Below are positions 29,251 to 40,248 of a DNA stretch of 64,000 bases, in pieces. The notes beneath the pieces are model-generated. The model was not told the origin of the DNA and searched no databases. It was given only the letters and a program-made list of their open reading frames with translations. The stretch lies in the NCBI RefSeq assembly GCF_000214215.1, contig NC_015559.1:3335001-3399000 (forward strand). The letters run 5' to 3'. Made by a program: the position numbers and the translations under genes. This DNA comes from Marinomonas posidonica IVIA-Po-181. Its GTDB lineage: Bacteria > Pseudomonadota > Gammaproteobacteria > Pseudomonadales > Marinomonadaceae. The number at the start of each line of letters is the position of its first letter. Position 1 is the stretch's first letter.

Positions 29251-30315
29251 TCACAAGCGTTGTTGCGTTACGGCATCAAAAACATGCCAATGTTCCATAG
29301 GCGCTTTTAACCACAATAACGAATTGATTTCAGGCCAATGAGGGCCAGATAAACGAACCACCATAGGCTCCTGCTTTACACCCAGACCCACCGTGCCGTG
29401 TATGAGGGTTTCAGCTCCTAACGATTCTACCGCTTGAATGCGTAAAGCGAAATCGGCATTTTCCTCACTCACCACCTCTAAATGTTCAGGGCGAACTCCC
29501 CAGATAATGCTACCTCTATGTTCATGAACCAAAGGTAAGGACAACTGATCTGATAGACGAATGCCTTGTTCATCTAAATTGGCTGGCAACAGATTCATCG
29601 AAGGCGACCCGATAAACGCAGCCACAAATGGCGTAGCAGGCTTGTTATACAGCGCCATCGGCGAACCAATTTGTTCAGCCTTACCTTTGTTTAGCACCAC
29701 TAAACGATCTGCTAACGTCATGGCTTCGACTTGATCATGCGTCACGTATAAGGTGGTCGTACCCAATTTTCGTTGCAACTGACGGATCTCGACTCGCATC
29801 TGCACTCGCAATTTAGCGTCTAGATTCGACAGCGGCTCATCAAACAAAAACACCTTGGGGTCCCGCACCATGGCACGCCCCATGGCGACTCGCTGACGTT
29901 GACCACCGGATAACTGTTTTGGTTTTCGTTCTAACAATTCTTCGAGTCCCAACATGTTCGCCACAGAGGTGACTTTTTTCGCTATGACCTCTTTGCTCTC
30001 ACCGCGATTCTTCAGACCATAGGCCATATTCGCATACACTGTCATATGAGGATAAAGTGCGTAGTTTTGGAACACCATGGCAATGTCACGATCCGCAGGC
30101 TCTTTGTCATTGACCTTTGCCCCTTTGATCATCAAATCGCCTTGCGAAATGGTCTCAAGCCCCGCCACCATTCTCAGCAAAGTTGACTTACCACAACCTG
30201 ACGGACCAACCAAAACAATGAACTCACCTTCTTCTATCGTCAGATCGATACTTGGAATCGCGTGATACCCATTGGGGTAGGTTTTACCAATATTGTTTAA
30301 TACTACATCTGACAT
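29251..30315 (-). CDS. ugpC: Glycerol-3-phosphate/glycerophosphodiester ABC transporter ATPase
   Basis: 354-residue ATPase of the CUT1 type. Walker [10 protein letters not shown] near residue 37, signature LSGGQRQR, Walker [18 protein letters not shown]-loop VTHDQ, and a C-terminal TOBE/regulatory domain ([16 protein letters not shown]). CUT1 ATPases are similar, but the operon with ugpQ supports UgpC. It overlaps nothing and follows ugpE by four bases. Confidence 0.92.
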   Translation of the reverse strand: MSDVVLNNIGKTYPNGYHAIPSIDLTIEEGEFIVLVGPSGCGKSTLLRMVAGLETISQGDLMIKGAKVNDKEPADRDIAMVFQNYALYPHMTVYANMAYGLKNRGESKEVIAKKVTSVANMLGLEELLERKPKQLSGGQRQRVAMGRAMVRDPKVFLFDEPLSNLDAKLRVQMRVEIRQLQRKLGTTTLYVTHDQVEAMTLADRLVVLNKGKAEQIGSPMALYNKPATPFVAAFIGSPSMNLLPANLDEQGIRLSDQLSLPLVHEHRGSIIWGVRPEHLEVVSEENADFALRIQAVESLGAETLIHGTVGLGVKQEPMVVRLSGPHWPEINSLLWLKAPMEHWHVFDAVTQQRL

Positions 30316-30319
30316 TTTC

Positions 30320-31168
30320 TTATTTCTCCGCGTCCACTAAGCCCTTCACAAATAACTTCTGCATACCGATCACCACGGCGACCGGCGGAATCATGGCAAG
30401 AAGCGTCGTGACCATGACATGGTTCCATTCAATATCCCCCTGATCCACCGCCAACATGCGTTTAATACTCATTACTAAGGTGTAATAAGCATCGTCTGTG
30501 GTGATGATCACGGGCCATAAATATTGATTCCAACCGTAAATAAACATAATGACAAACAAGGCGGCGATGTTGGTACGTGACATGGGCAACAAGATGTCGA
30601 AAAAGAATCGAATCGGCCCTGCCCCATCCATTCGTGCCGCCTCAATCAGCTCTCCCGGCATGGTCATAAAACATTGTCGGAATAAGAATGTCGCTGTCGC
30701 ACTGGCAATCAAAGGCAAGATCAAACCCGAGTAACTGTTCAACATGTCGAGATTCGCCACCACCTCATAAGTCGGCACAATACGTACTTCCACTGGCAAC
30801 ATCAGAGTAATAAAAATCACCCAAAAACACGCGCCCCGAAAAGGAAAACGAAAAAACACAATGGCATAAGCCGATAGCAATGAAATGAATAACTTACCGA
30901 CAGTGATACCAAGAGCCATGATGAAAGAATTCAGCATCATGTACCAAACAGGCACATCCACACCAGAGCTGGCCTCTCCTAAAAATACGGATCGCCAGTT
31001 CTCCACCGCTTGATCCCCAAACCACAATGGAATTTCACCGGCCCCAAAGGATGAACTAGGGTGAGTCGATGCCACCAACGCCACCCAAACAGGCAAGGCC
31101 ACAACCCCTATTCCCAGCAACAGGGAAAAATGACTAACGAAGGTAAGCCAAGGACGATTTTCTATCAT
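30320..31168 (-). CDS. ugpE: Glycerol-3-phosphate/glycerophosphodiester ABC transporter permease
   Basis: 282 residues with six membrane segments. The CUT1 EAA loop is [24 protein letters not shown] near residue 185. Pairs with UgpA to form the channel. Its ATG overlaps the ugpA stop by one base, so it is translationally coupled. Confidence 0.92.
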   Translation of the reverse strand: MIENRPWLTFVSHFSLLLGIGVVALPVWVALVASTHPSSSFGAGEIPLWFGDQAVENWRSVFLGEASSGVDVPVWYMMLNSFIMALGITVGKLFISLLSAYAIVFFRFPFRGACFWVIFITLMLPVEVRIVPTYEVVANLDMLNSYSGLILPLIASATATFLFRQCFMTMPGELIEAARMDGAGPIRFFFDILLPMSRTNIAALFVIMFIYGWNQYLWPVIITTDDAYYTLVMSIKRMLAVDQGDIEWNHVMVTTLLAMIPPVAVVIGMQKLFVKGLVDAEK

Positions 31169-32043
31169 TAGTATTCCACCTTACGTTCAATGTAACGGAA
31201 CTGAATCACCGTCATAATGCCAACCAAAAACATCAACACCACAGATTGAGCCGCTGAGCTACCCAAGTCTAAGCCAATAAAACCGTCATTAAAGACTTTA
31301 TACACCATGGTCGCTGTGCTCACGCCAGGACCACCTTGCGTGGTCGCATCGATCACCCCAAAGGTGTCAAAAAAGGCATACACTAGATTGACCACCAACA
31401 AGAAAAAGGTAGTCGGCGACAACAGAGGAAACACTATGGTCCAGAAGCGTTTAAATGGGCTGGCACCATCAATCGATGCCGCTTCAATAAGAGAACGAGG
31501 TACCGCTTGTAAGCCAGCTAAAAAGAACAAAAAGTTGTAACTGATTTGCTTCCAAGTCGCTGAAATCACTACCAGGGTCATAGCTTGGTCGCCATTCAAG
31601 AAATGATTCCAGTCGACACCAAAGTACTGCAGCCACAAGGCAACCGGCCCCATACTGGGATCAAACAATAGCCACCAAAGCACACCAGCCAAAGCTGGGG
31701 CGACCGCATAGGGCCAAACCAGTAATGTTTGATAGGTTAATTTACCGCGAATCACTCGATCCGCCATCACCGCCAGCCAAAGCGCAATAGCCAAACCAGA
31801 AAAGGCAACAGAGAAACTGAACACCAAAGTGACCCAAATGGACTTGTAATACTGCGGGTCATTAAACAGATAAACAAAGTTATCAAAGCCAACAAACTCT
31901 CGGCTTAAACCAAACGCGTCTTCTTGATAGAAGGCTTGTTCAAACGCTTGCTCTGCCGGCCACAAAAAAAAGATAAGAGTGATAACAAGCTGAGGTAAGA
32001 CCAACAGATAAGGTAATTTTTTATGAGGAAAATACACAGACAT
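31168..32043 (-). CDS. ugpA: Glycerol-3-phosphate/glycerophosphodiester ABC transporter permease
   Basis: About 291 residues, six membrane segments and the EAA loop [20 protein letters not shown] near residue 205. The frame extends upstream to a TTG at 32076, but the ATG at 32043 gives the usual UgpA N-terminus and has AAGG upstream. A hairpin separates it from ugpB. Confidence 0.92.
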   Translation of the reverse strand: MSVYFPHKKLPYLLVLPQLVITLIFFLWPAEQAFEQAFYQEDAFGLSREFVGFDNFVYLFNDPQYYKSIWVTLVFSFSVAFSGLAIALWLAVMADRVIRGKLTYQTLLVWPYAVAPALAGVLWWLLFDPSMGPVALWLQYFGVDWNHFLNGDQAMTLVVISATWKQISYNFLFFLAGLQAVPRSLIEAASIDGASPFKRFWTIVFPLLSPTTFFLLVVNLVYAFFDTFGVIDATTQGGPGVSTATMVYKVFNDGFIGLDLGSSAAQSVVLMFLVGIMTVIQFRYIERKVEY

Positions 32044-32077
32044 TAATACCGCGCCTTGCCATAAGTTGAAACACAAA

Positions 32078-32102
32078 ACCCTCGCTCATCATGAGCGAGG
32101 GT
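32078..32102 (-). terminator. Attenuator-like hairpin between ugpB and ugpA
   Basis: 11-bp perfect arms CCCTCGCTCAT and ATGAGCGAGGG with a one-base centre. On the minus strand TTTTGTGTTT follows. It is 23 bases past the ugpB stop. Probably a partial terminator or 3'-end stabiliser. Confidence 0.75.
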
Positions 32103-32124
32103 CACCGTAACCAACTGACGTTAA

Positions 32125-33426
32125 TTACTTATTGGCTCTTTCAAACTTACGCAGCAACACATCACCACGTTTAACCGCTTCGTCTAACGCAGCCTGAGCG
32201 GATTTTTGCCCTGCCCAAACGCTTTCTAACTCTTCGTTAATGATGTCACGAATTTGTACAAAGTTACCCAGACGTAAACCTTTGGAATTTGGCGTTGGCG
32301 TACCCGATGTCATCTGAAGCACACCGGTCTCTGTACCTACATTTTGAGCATAGAAACCTTGACCTTTGGTTAGATCGTAGGCGGCACGGGTAATGGGCAA
32401 GTAGCCTGAGAATTGGTGCCAATCAGCTTGCACTTCCGCACGTGATAAGAAGCTTAGAAAAGACGCAACGCCTTTGTATTCTTCTTTCTTATGACCTTGT
32501 AGTACCCAAAGAGACGCACCACCAATGATGGTATTCTTCGGCTCAGAGATAGCGCTGCCTTGGTAAGGAAGCTGTGACACACCAAAATCAAACTTGGCGT
32601 TTTTCTTAATACCAGCATAACCCGCTGAGGAGTTCATAAACATCGCACATTCTTGGCTGTAGAATTTTGGTGCTGAGTCACTGCGACGACCACCATAACT
32701 AAAGATACCGTTCTGTTGCCACTCACCCATTTTCTCAATATGTGCCACTTGCAACGAACCATTGAATGTCAATTTCGTGTCGAGACCACCAAAACCGTTT
32801 GCTTCACTAGCAAAAGGCACATTGTGACGAGCACTGAAGTTCTCTAACTGAACCCAAGACTGCCAAGCCGTCGTGAAACCACATTTAACACCATTGTCCA
32901 GTAACGTCTGAGAAACGCTTTCCATTTCTTCCCAAGTCGTTGGTGGATTCTTAATGCCAGCTTTCGCAAACAAGTCTTTGTTGTAGTAAAGAACTGGCGT
33001 TGAACTGTTGAATGGCATAGACAACATGTTGCCGTCTTGATCAGAGTAATAGCCAGTAACAGCACTTAGAAAGCCACTTTGATCAAATGACTGACCTGAT
33101 TCACGCATTAATTCATAGACAGGGTAAATTGCCCCTTTTGCCGACATCATACTGGCCGTACCCACTTCGAATACTTGCACTATGTGTGGTTGTTTTTTTG
33201 CTCGGAAAGCCGCAATTGCGGACGTCATGGTTTCCGTATAATTTCCTTTATAAACAGGCTTTACGGTATAGGCATCTTGAGAGTCATTAAATGCTTTGGC
33301 GATCTCATTTACTTTTTCACCATTCGCACCACCCATTGCATGCCACCATTCAATATTGGTTGCTGCAAAGCCGGAGCTTGCAATAGAGAACCCAATCACC
33401 GCTGACGCCAATTTCAGTTTATACAT
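32125..33426 (-). CDS. ugpB: Glycerol-3-phosphate/glycerophosphodiester-binding periplasmic protein
   Basis: 433 residues with a signal peptide ending SSGFAA near residue 21 and no lipobox Cys. NIEWWHAMGG at the mature N-terminus and the KPVYKGNYTETM segment are UgpB-typical. The C-terminal half carries WVLQGHKKEEYKGVASFL. The frame starts at a GTG (33441) that overlaps the Shine-Dalgarno GAGGA; the ATG at 33426 is the correct start. First gene of the operon. Minus-strand AAAAACAA lies just before the ribosome site, a possible Crc/Hfq target. Confidence 0.93.
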   Translation of the reverse strand: MYKLKLASAVIGFSIASSGFAATNIEWWHAMGGANGEKVNEIAKAFNDSQDAYTVKPVYKGNYTETMTSAIAAFRAKKQPHIVQVFEVGTASMMSAKGAIYPVYELMRESGQSFDQSGFLSAVTGYYSDQDGNMLSMPFNSSTPVLYYNKDLFAKAGIKNPPTTWEEMESVSQTLLDNGVKCGFTTAWQSWVQLENFSARHNVPFASEANGFGGLDTKLTFNGSLQVAHIEKMGEWQQNGIFSYGGRRSDSAPKFYSQECAMFMNSSAGYAGIKKNAKFDFGVSQLPYQGSAISEPKNTIIGGASLWVLQGHKKEEYKGVASFLSFLSRAEVQADWHQFSGYLPITRAAYDLTKGQGFYAQNVGTETGVLQMTSGTPTPNSKGLRLGNFVQIRDIINEELESVWAGQKSAQAALDEAVKRGDVLLRKFERANK

Positions 33427-33508
33427 TTCCGTGTTCCTCACAATGAGTTGTTTTTAGAAAAGAAAGAACGACTATAGAAACTAAATATTTCAATTTGATG
33501 ATAGATAG

Positions 33509-33543
33509 GTTTCATTTGAAACACAAATTCACCCAAATGAAAC
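33509..33543. promoter_or_regulatory. Candidate operator pair upstream of ugpB
   Basis: A perfect 14-bp palindrome GTTTCATTTGAAAC (33509-33522) and a partial copy CAAATGAAAC (33534-33543) whose centre lies 21 bp away, two helical turns. They sit about 85-115 bp before the ugpB start. Likely binding site of the operon's own DeoR-family protein (inference). Confidence 0.55.
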
Positions 33544-33663
33544 AACAAAGGAAGTTTAAATTCATAAAGCGGAGAATAAACAGACGTTTACACGTCATTC
33601 ACTATTGATTTGAAAGATTTTAGTCGAAAAGAAAAGAGATTAACAAAACGGAGAATGTACAGA

Positions 33664-34008
33664 TTATTTTAGAATTTCGTGTTTTAAAGCCAAGGAGAGA
33701 CGGTCAAATTCTGTGTTCAAGACGATTAAGGCCTTATCTAATTGAGACGTCGCTTCGTCATCGATAATGCGCTGCAAATCGGCAAGTTTATCGCAAAACT
33801 GATAACCCGATACCTCTAAGCCAGCCCCTCTTAAACGGTTTGCAACCAAAGCTAAATTGTCCCAATCTCGCTCCATGACATAAATGTCCAGCAATCCCAA
33901 CAAGCCTGTTGCTTCTTTCAGAAACTCCACGGCCACCAAGATCATCAGCTCTTCATTACGAGCAAGGCGACTTTCAAAGTCTGAACTATCAAATGTGACT
34001 AAATCCAA
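33664..34008 (-). CDS. Hpt-like small protein without the phospho-accepting histidine
   Basis: 114 residues, all helical in appearance. The Hpt core is recognisable: ILVAVEFLKEATGLLGLL, then WDNLALVANRLRGAGLEVSG. Canonical Hpt has A-H-x-L-K-G; here it reads A-N57-R-L-R-G, so the His is Asn (codon AAC; His would be CAC). The gene starts 14 bases after the stop of the hybrid kinase and is clearly its partner. If not a sequencing error, it cannot relay phosphate and may act as a binding decoy or scaffold. Recognition as Hpt rests on the pattern only. Confidence 0.68.
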   Translation of the reverse strand: MDLVTFDSSDFESRLARNEELMILVAVEFLKEATGLLGLLDIYVMERDWDNLALVANRLRGAGLEVSGYQFCDKLADLQRIIDDEATSQLDKALIVLNTEFDRLSLALKHEILK

Positions 34009-34022
34009 TACAGTCTTGCTCC

Positions 34023-37000
34023 CTAGTCTGTTTGTTTAAGCCATTTCGTCAGTGCTTCCACCAACTTGTCTTGGGACACAGGCTTCGCGATGTGGTCATT
34101 CATACCCGCTGAAAAACACTCATCTTGATCTCCCTTCATTGCATTGGCACTTAATGCAATAATTGGCACATTTGCTGGCGTTTCAGTACCATCGAACTGC
34201 CTAATATGACGCGTTGCCTCATAACCGTCCATCACTGGCATTTGACAATCCATCAACACCAAATCAAAAGTCATTTGTTGGGCTAAGGTCACTGCACGCT
34301 CACCATTTTCAGCAATCACAACCTCAACGCCATACAGATTCAATAAGCCGCGCGCGACTATCTGATTCGTCAAATTGTCCTCTGCTAACAACACCTTAGC
34401 ATTAAAAACAGGGCTATTTTCTAGCGCGGCATTATTACTCTTGGTCGCCATGACTTCTCCTAAAACGGGTGATTTCAGACTTTCTAAAACATCCAGTAAT
34501 GGCTTGCTAAACACAGGCTTCATAACAGACGTAATCATCATACTATCACTAAATTCAAACGCTGAGCGAGATTGCAGTAAAACTTGCTGAATCTGCTTTT
34601 CTTGACACACACGCTCCAACTTATCGACGTCATGAGAAGACGCCTTTTTTAATACATCAGAATCCAATAGAAGCAGTCTTTCAAAACCCTTATCACTGGC
34701 TAAAGCCTCACTTAAACCACCAAAGCTGGTAACCTGACAGCCTAATGAGTCAAGCACACTCACAACATAAGAACGGCCTGTATCATTCTGATAAATGAGC
34801 GTCACGCTGGCATCGTAACTCACTGTCTGAGGCGCCTCAATGGCACTCACTTGGATTGGGATTTGTACATAAAAACTCGACCCAACGCCTTTCTGAGACT
34901 CTAAACGAATCTCACCTCCCATCGCAGCCACAATTTCCTTACTGATGGCCAACCCTAAACCCGTACCACCAAAACGTCTGGTAGTAGAACCATCCGCCTG
35001 CTTGAAACGCTGAAATAAGCTCGACTGAGCCTCCTCAGATATGCCAATTCCTGTGTCCTGAACCGTGAACGATAAAACGTGATGATCGTCCGCTTGTCGG
35101 TCAATCGTCAGAGTTAAATTCACCTCGCCGACCTGAGTAAATTTTACTGCATTACCCACCAAATTCATGATGACCTGTTTCAGTCTCACACGATCACCAG
35201 ACAAGGTTAAATTGGGTACTAAGGTAGCCGGCACATTTAAAATGATGCCTTTTTCTTCCGCTTTAAGACTGGCGATATTCGTCACTTCCTCGACCAAAGC
35301 GCTTAATAAAAAAGGCTCAGCCTCGATACTCAGTGCCCCAGCTTCAATTTTAGAAAGATCCAAAATATCATTGATGACATCTAACAAAGACTCAGAGCTG
35401 TGTTTTGATAAAGTCGCCAAATGTGTTTGGTTGGGGTTTAACTTGCTGTTTAATAACAAGGTCAAACTGCCAATCACACCATTCAATGGCGTACGAATTT
35501 CATGACTCATATTCGCCAAAAACTCACTTTTAGCACGATTTGCCTGCTCCGCTTCGTCTTTTGCTCTACTTTGCTTCAATTCAGACAACTTAAGGCTGTC
35601 GTTCGCTAATTGAAGATCTTTGGTACGCAACCGAACTTTGTTTTCAACGTCGGCTGCATGACTGCTAACAATTAATAAAAACCAACCAAACAAACCCGCC
35701 ACAAATAAACTAAAAGCCAAAACTAGCTGAACAATCCACGGCTGCTTAAAGAAATAACTGTGGCTAACTTGATAAAGCTGCCAAGTTTTTGCACCAACGC
35801 GAATATCGGCTTTCACGGCATGTTGAAAATCACCTTTTTCATAAGTGGCTAACAAGTCAGAAACGGATAGATTCGCTGCCATATTTTTAGCCACTAACAC
35901 AGGCTCGCCTCCATAACCAAATTCGTCCACTAAATACAAATCCGTGTTCGGCAAACGGCCTTTTTGAACTATGGTATCGGTTAAGGTCGACAAGGTAATA
36001 ATTGAACTGGCAACCCCTAGAAAGGCATCCGTCTGTTGATCAAAGAAAGGTAAAAACAGCAAAACCCCTTTAGTGTCCTTTACAAGGCGCAACGGAGAAG
36101 TTGGATAAACCTGTTTATTTTGAATGGCTTGATCCAATGCAAAATGTCTGTCTGCTTGAGAATAGACATCATAACCAAGTGCGTCAGCATTGAGCTCAAG
36201 TGGCGAGAGAAAGGTCATCACAATGTGTCTATCCCTGGGGGTTACGGCTACTAAGTCGCCCGTTAATGACCTTTCCTTCACCTTAAATTCCCGATCTTGG
36301 TAAAATCGCTGGATTCTCTTTTCGAATGCTGAAATATTGTTGCCCGCCACTGAAAAATTCAATGAAACACCAATAATCGAATCGTCCCTTTGCATCACAC
36401 GATCAGAAAAAAAGGCAAACTCTTCAGCATTGATTTCTTCACTGCCGTCAATGAAAGCCACAAAGCTATAAAGCATATCCACCGCATTTTTTACACGATT
36501 CGAAATAGAGACGTCTAACAATTCAGCGTTAGACTGAAATTCCTTAACTTGCCGATTCCATTCCGCATAACTTCCGCCCCAAGACAAAACGGCAACTATT
36601 AACAAAACCACAACAAGGCCGTTCATTAACCGCATTGGACGATCAAAATAACCGCCAAATAGAGATGGCAGAAATACTGCTAACCAAGGCACGATAAAGA
36701 TGACACCAATCATGTCACCAGCCCACAAAACACTCCAGTTTAGCCAATACTGCGAATACTCTATGGCACCAAAAAACAATAAAGAGGAAGCCTCAATACT
36801 TGCTCCTATCAGCGTTGACAACACCCCACCGAGCACCACAAAACGCATCGCCTGACGACTGCGATGAAACAAACGCGGAACATCAACAAAACGACGCACC
36901 AAATAACCACCAACACAGGATTGCAAGGTTGCTCCCATTGCAATACACACAGGTAACGCCAAAGCAAACGTTTGATTATTCGACCAAGTAATAAAAACAT

Positions 37001-37196
37001 TGATGAGTACAGAACCAAGGAACACACCGAACGGAGCATATTTTGGGAAGAACATAACAGCGACGAGTGCCAAGCCAGATGCAGGCCAGATAATCGTTGA
37101 ATAACCTGGGGATACGGCCACCGCCAGACCAACTGCTCCCAACACCGAATAACCCAGCGCTGTCAGCAAAATGACCTTTGCGATTTTTGTCATCAT
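34023..37196 (-). CDS. MASE1-CHASE hybrid sensor histidine kinase
   Basis: 1057 residues. Residues 1-205: MASE1-type multi-span membrane sensor. 220-390: periplasmic CHASE domain (with YSQADRHFALDQA). 485-512: last membrane segment, then a coiled coil. HisKA with H565 in MSHEIRTPLNG. HATPase with N-box NLVGNAVKFT (678-687), DTGIGIS and GGTGLGLA. 795-905: a receiver-like domain lacking the acceptor Asp pattern. 933-1050: true receiver with AEDN and D983 in LMDCQMP. Such kinases relay to an Hpt; the adjacent one lacks its His. The signal is unknown; CHASE domains often sense small adenine-like or peptide ligands. Confidence 0.9.
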   Translation of the reverse strand: MMTKIAKVILLTALGYSVLGAVGLAVAVSPGYSTIIWPASGLALVAVMFFPKYAPFGVFLGSVLINVFITWSNNQTFALALPVCIAMGATLQSCVGGYLVRRFVDVPRLFHRSRQAMRFVVLGGVLSTLIGASIEASSLLFFGAIEYSQYWLNWSVLWAGDMIGVIFIVPWLAVFLPSLFGGYFDRPMRLMNGLVVVLLIVAVLSWGGSYAEWNRQVKEFQSNAELLDVSISNRVKNAVDMLYSFVAFIDGSEEINAEEFAFFSDRVMQRDDSIIGVSLNFSVAGNNISAFEKRIQRFYQDREFKVKERSLTGDLVAVTPRDRHIVMTFLSPLELNADALGYDVYSQADRHFALDQAIQNKQVYPTSPLRLVKDTKGVLLFLPFFDQQTDAFLGVASSIITLSTLTDTIVQKGRLPNTDLYLVDEFGYGGEPVLVAKNMAANLSVSDLLATYEKGDFQHAVKADIRVGAKTWQLYQVSHSYFFKQPWIVQLVLAFSLFVAGLFGWFLLIVSSHAADVENKVRLRTKDLQLANDSLKLSELKQSRAKDEAEQANRAKSEFLANMSHEIRTPLNGVIGSLTLLLNSKLNPNQTHLATLSKHSSESLLDVINDILDLSKIEAGALSIEAEPFLLSALVEEVTNIASLKAEEKGIILNVPATLVPNLTLSGDRVRLKQVIMNLVGNAVKFTQVGEVNLTLTIDRQADDHHVLSFTVQDTGIGISEEAQSSLFQRFKQADGSTTRRFGGTGLGLAISKEIVAAMGGEIRLESQKGVGSSFYVQIPIQVSAIEAPQTVSYDASVTLIYQNDTGRSYVVSVLDSLGCQVTSFGGLSEALASDKGFERLLLLDSDVLKKASSHDVDKLERVCQEKQIQQVLLQSRSAFEFSDSMMITSVMKPVFSKPLLDVLESLKSPVLGEVMATKSNNAALENSPVFNAKVLLAEDNLTNQIVARGLLNLYGVEVVIAENGERAVTLAQQMTFDLVLMDCQMPVMDGYEATRHIRQFDGTETPANVPIIALSANAMKGDQDECFSAGMNDHIAKPVSQDKLVEALTKWLKQTD

Positions 37197-37298
37197 AAAA
37201 TCCCTTAAAATAAGTCATCTAAGCATAGACAAACTGAGTCAGGGGATAAGTAAGATATTGGTTATGTTATGTAATAAAGAGGATTACAAAATCCCATA

Positions 37299-37332
37299 AA
37301 AAAAGCCCGCTAGTAAACTAGCGGGCTTTCTT
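37299..37332 (-). terminator. Terminator after tRNA-Phe
   Basis: AGCCCGCTAGT and ACTAGCGGGCT arms with loop AA. On the minus strand a T-run follows. It lies directly past the 3' CCA of the tRNA. Confidence 0.9.
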
Positions 37333-37337
37333 CATCA

Positions 37338-37413
37338 TGGTGCCCAGAGACGGAATCGAACCGCCGACACGAGGATTTTCAATCCTCTGCTCTACCGACT
37401 GAGCTATCTGGGC
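37338..37413 (-). tRNA. tRNA-Phe (GAA)
   Basis: A 76-nt cloverleaf on the minus strand: acceptor GCCCAGA pairing with TCTGGGC, D-arm GCTC..GAGC, anticodon stem AGGAT with loop TTGAAAA giving anticodon GAA, T-arm with GGTTCGATTCC, and encoded CCA. Followed by a strong terminator, so it is a single-gene unit. No integrated element or direct-repeat attachment site was seen around it. Confidence 0.97.
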
Positions 37414-37533
37414 AAGTGGGGCGTATTATAGAGAAACCTTTTTTAGGGTCAATAGTTTTTTTTGAAAAAAACATAAAAACTTAGTTTTCTCTGATTGTCT
37501 GGTATTATCTCTAAATATCAAGGAGATAAATTC

Positions 37534-38010
37534 ATGCTACACATTGTACTTTACCAACCTGAAATCCCACCCAATACAGGTAATGTTATCCGCCTTTGTG
37601 CAAACACTGGCTACCACCTTCACCTAATCGAGCCTTTGGGCTTTGAGTTAGAAGATAAAAAGCTACGTCGTGCGGGCTTGGACTATCATGAGTTCACTCG
37701 TTTAAAGCGCTACCCAGATTTCCAAGCTTTTCTGGATCAAAATGAGACAGGCACTGTGTATGCTCTGACAACAAAAGGCAGCCATACTCATAGTGAAGCA
37801 GAATTTGCTGCGAATGATGTCTTAGTGTTTGGCCCAGAAACACGAGGCTTACCCGCTGACTTTATCGAAGCCTTGCCAGCAGCCCAGCGTCTGCGACTGC
37901 CTATGCAGACTAATTCTCGTAGCTTAAACCTTTCCAATACCGTGGCCGTGATGGTCTATGAGTCATGGCGGCAACTCAACTATGCCATGCCTAGTGACAT
38001 ACAAGCTTAG
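37534..38010 (+). CDS. trmL: tRNA (cytidine/uridine-34-2'-O)-methyltransferase
   Basis: SPOUT-class methyltransferase that methylates the wobble base of tRNA-Leu isoacceptors using SAM. 158 residues beginning [17 protein letters not shown], with FGPETRGLP and the C-terminal knot [20 protein letters not shown]. The open frame extends upstream to 37495, but AAGGAG sits nine bases before the ATG at 37534. The K+ channel gene follows after seven bases. Confidence 0.96.
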   Translation: MLHIVLYQPEIPPNTGNVIRLCANTGYHLHLIEPLGFELEDKKLRRAGLDYHEFTRLKRYPDFQAFLDQNETGTVYALTTKGSHTHSEAEFAANDVLVFGPETRGLPADFIEALPAAQRLRLPMQTNSRSLNLSNTVAVMVYESWRQLNYAMPSDIQA

Positions 38011-38017
38011 GAGCCCA

Positions 38018-39118
38018 ATGAATTCTCTTAGCCTCCTGTTAAAACGTAAAAATAGCCGTCGCCAATTTCGTAAAGAAGTGCACCTTCACGAAACCACTGA
38101 CTTAAAAAAGCGTCTGTTACTGTTCGCCGGCGTCATTGCTCTTCACAGTCTCGCCATGATGTTGTTTGAGGATTTAAATTGGTGGCAAGCTTTCTGGCTC
38201 ACCATGACCTCAGCCAGTACAACCGGTTATGGGGATTTATCCGCCGTCAGCTTTTGGGGACAGCTTTGTACCATCGTATTAATTTACGGAATGGGCATAA
38301 CCCTACTAGCACAAATTGCCAGTGACTATGTTGAACTCAGATTAATGCGTAAAGAAATGCGCATCAAAGGCCGCATGAGGTGGGATCATATGCAAGATCA
38401 TATTCTTATTATCAATACTCCAAAATATGACGCAGAGCGTTATCTAGGCTTGTTGGTAAATCAGATCAACCAAACACCTGAATTAGCCGACACGCCAATT
38501 CAAATTCTCACCACAGCCTTTCCCGATGGTCTGCCAAACGACCTCAGGTTACAAGGCGTGGTTCACCATACAGGTGATGCCTTAGAAGATGGTATGTTGC
38601 TGTCTGCTGGCATACAAAGTGCCAAATACGTGATTGTGTTGTCACCAGATAGCCGCAACAATCATTGTGACAGCTTAATTTTTGATGCCTTACATAGGAT
38701 CAAACAGATTGGCTCGTCTGCGTTTATTTTGGCCGAAGCCATTAATGATGGGAATCGCCCTCGTTTCAAAGCGGCTGGGGCAAATGCTGTGATTCGTCCA
38801 ATTCGAGCCTACCCAGAAATGCTAGTACGGTCTTTGATCGCACCGGGAACCGAGCAAGTACTGGAAGACTTGTTTCGCCATCAAGGAGATCACACCATTC
38901 GTCTAGACATCTGCTTGTCTGATGTTAGCTGGGCTCATGTGGTCACAACGCTGATCCAAAAAGACATAGGAACGGCACTAGGTTATGTGAAGCAAGGTGG
39001 GGATATTGTCACTCACCCTCAGTCCAAAGAGATGATCGACGCTAAGGGTCTGATTATTCTCGTAAACGACAATCAGCAGTTGCCTGAAGCGGAGCAGATT
39101 CGCCGTTTATTTGTCTAA
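38018..39118 (+). CDS. Two-membrane-helix potassium channel with RCK/TrkA-N domain
   Basis: 366 residues. Helices at about 33-50 and 78-98 flank a pore loop with selectivity filter TTGYGD (68-73). From residue 120 a TrkA-N-type Rossmann domain follows (HILIINTPKYDAERYLG, then HHTGDALEDGMLLSAGIQ and VIVLSPDSRNNH). Prokaryotic K+ channel gated by a cytosolic ligand. The pore filter confirms ion selectivity; the ligand is unknown. ATG at 38018 has TAGGAG six bases upstream, so an upstream-extended frame into trmL is rejected. Confidence 0.9.
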   Translation: MNSLSLLLKRKNSRRQFRKEVHLHETTDLKKRLLLFAGVIALHSLAMMLFEDLNWWQAFWLTMTSASTTGYGDLSAVSFWGQLCTIVLIYGMGITLLAQIASDYVELRLMRKEMRIKGRMRWDHMQDHILIINTPKYDAERYLGLLVNQINQTPELADTPIQILTTAFPDGLPNDLRLQGVVHHTGDALEDGMLLSAGIQSAKYVIVLSPDSRNNHCDSLIFDALHRIKQIGSSAFILAEAINDGNRPRFKAAGANAVIRPIRAYPEMLVRSLIAPGTEQVLEDLFRHQGDHTIRLDICLSDVSWAHVVTTLIQKDIGTALGYVKQGGDIVTHPQSKEMIDAKGLIILVNDNQQLPEAEQIRRLFV

Positions 39119-39288
39119 ATCGCTTAACTCATAATGAGTGACGACTGAAAGCTAACTTTGCAGCTTGATAGCCAAGGAAGGGTCTATACCATCTATGTTT
39201 TGAAGTAAGGGGAGAAAAGACAAACCAACACGGGCACGAATAGAACTGGCGAGGATGCTGACTAAAATCAGCGCCCCCCGCGATGCGG

Positions 39289-39567
<279 letters not shown>

Positions 39568-39593
39568 CTACAGCGCAATCAAACAAATCAGCT

Positions 39594-40139
<546 letters not shown>

Positions 40140-40225
40140 CTATCTTCACTCCCATTTAGGGGTCGCATCATATAGGAATATGCCGATCTTCTCAATTCGA
40201 CACATTCCTCTGCCTATTTATCCGC

Positions 40226-40242
40226 GTGATGCCCCGCATCAC
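40226..40242. repeat. Hairpin downstream of yggT
   Basis: GTGATGC and GCATCAC arms, loop CCC, seven bases past the yggT stop in the minus direction. No T-run; weak or Rho-assisted 3' end. Confidence 0.45.
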
Positions 40243-40248
40243 TTAGTT

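Noticed and set aside
33442-33663. Pho box upstream of ugpB
   Set aside because: No pair of CTGTCAT-like repeats with 11-bp spacing was seen.
37338-37413. tRNA-Phe as an integration site for a mobile element
   Set aside because: No integrase and no repeat of the tRNA 3' end in the window; neighbours are core genes.
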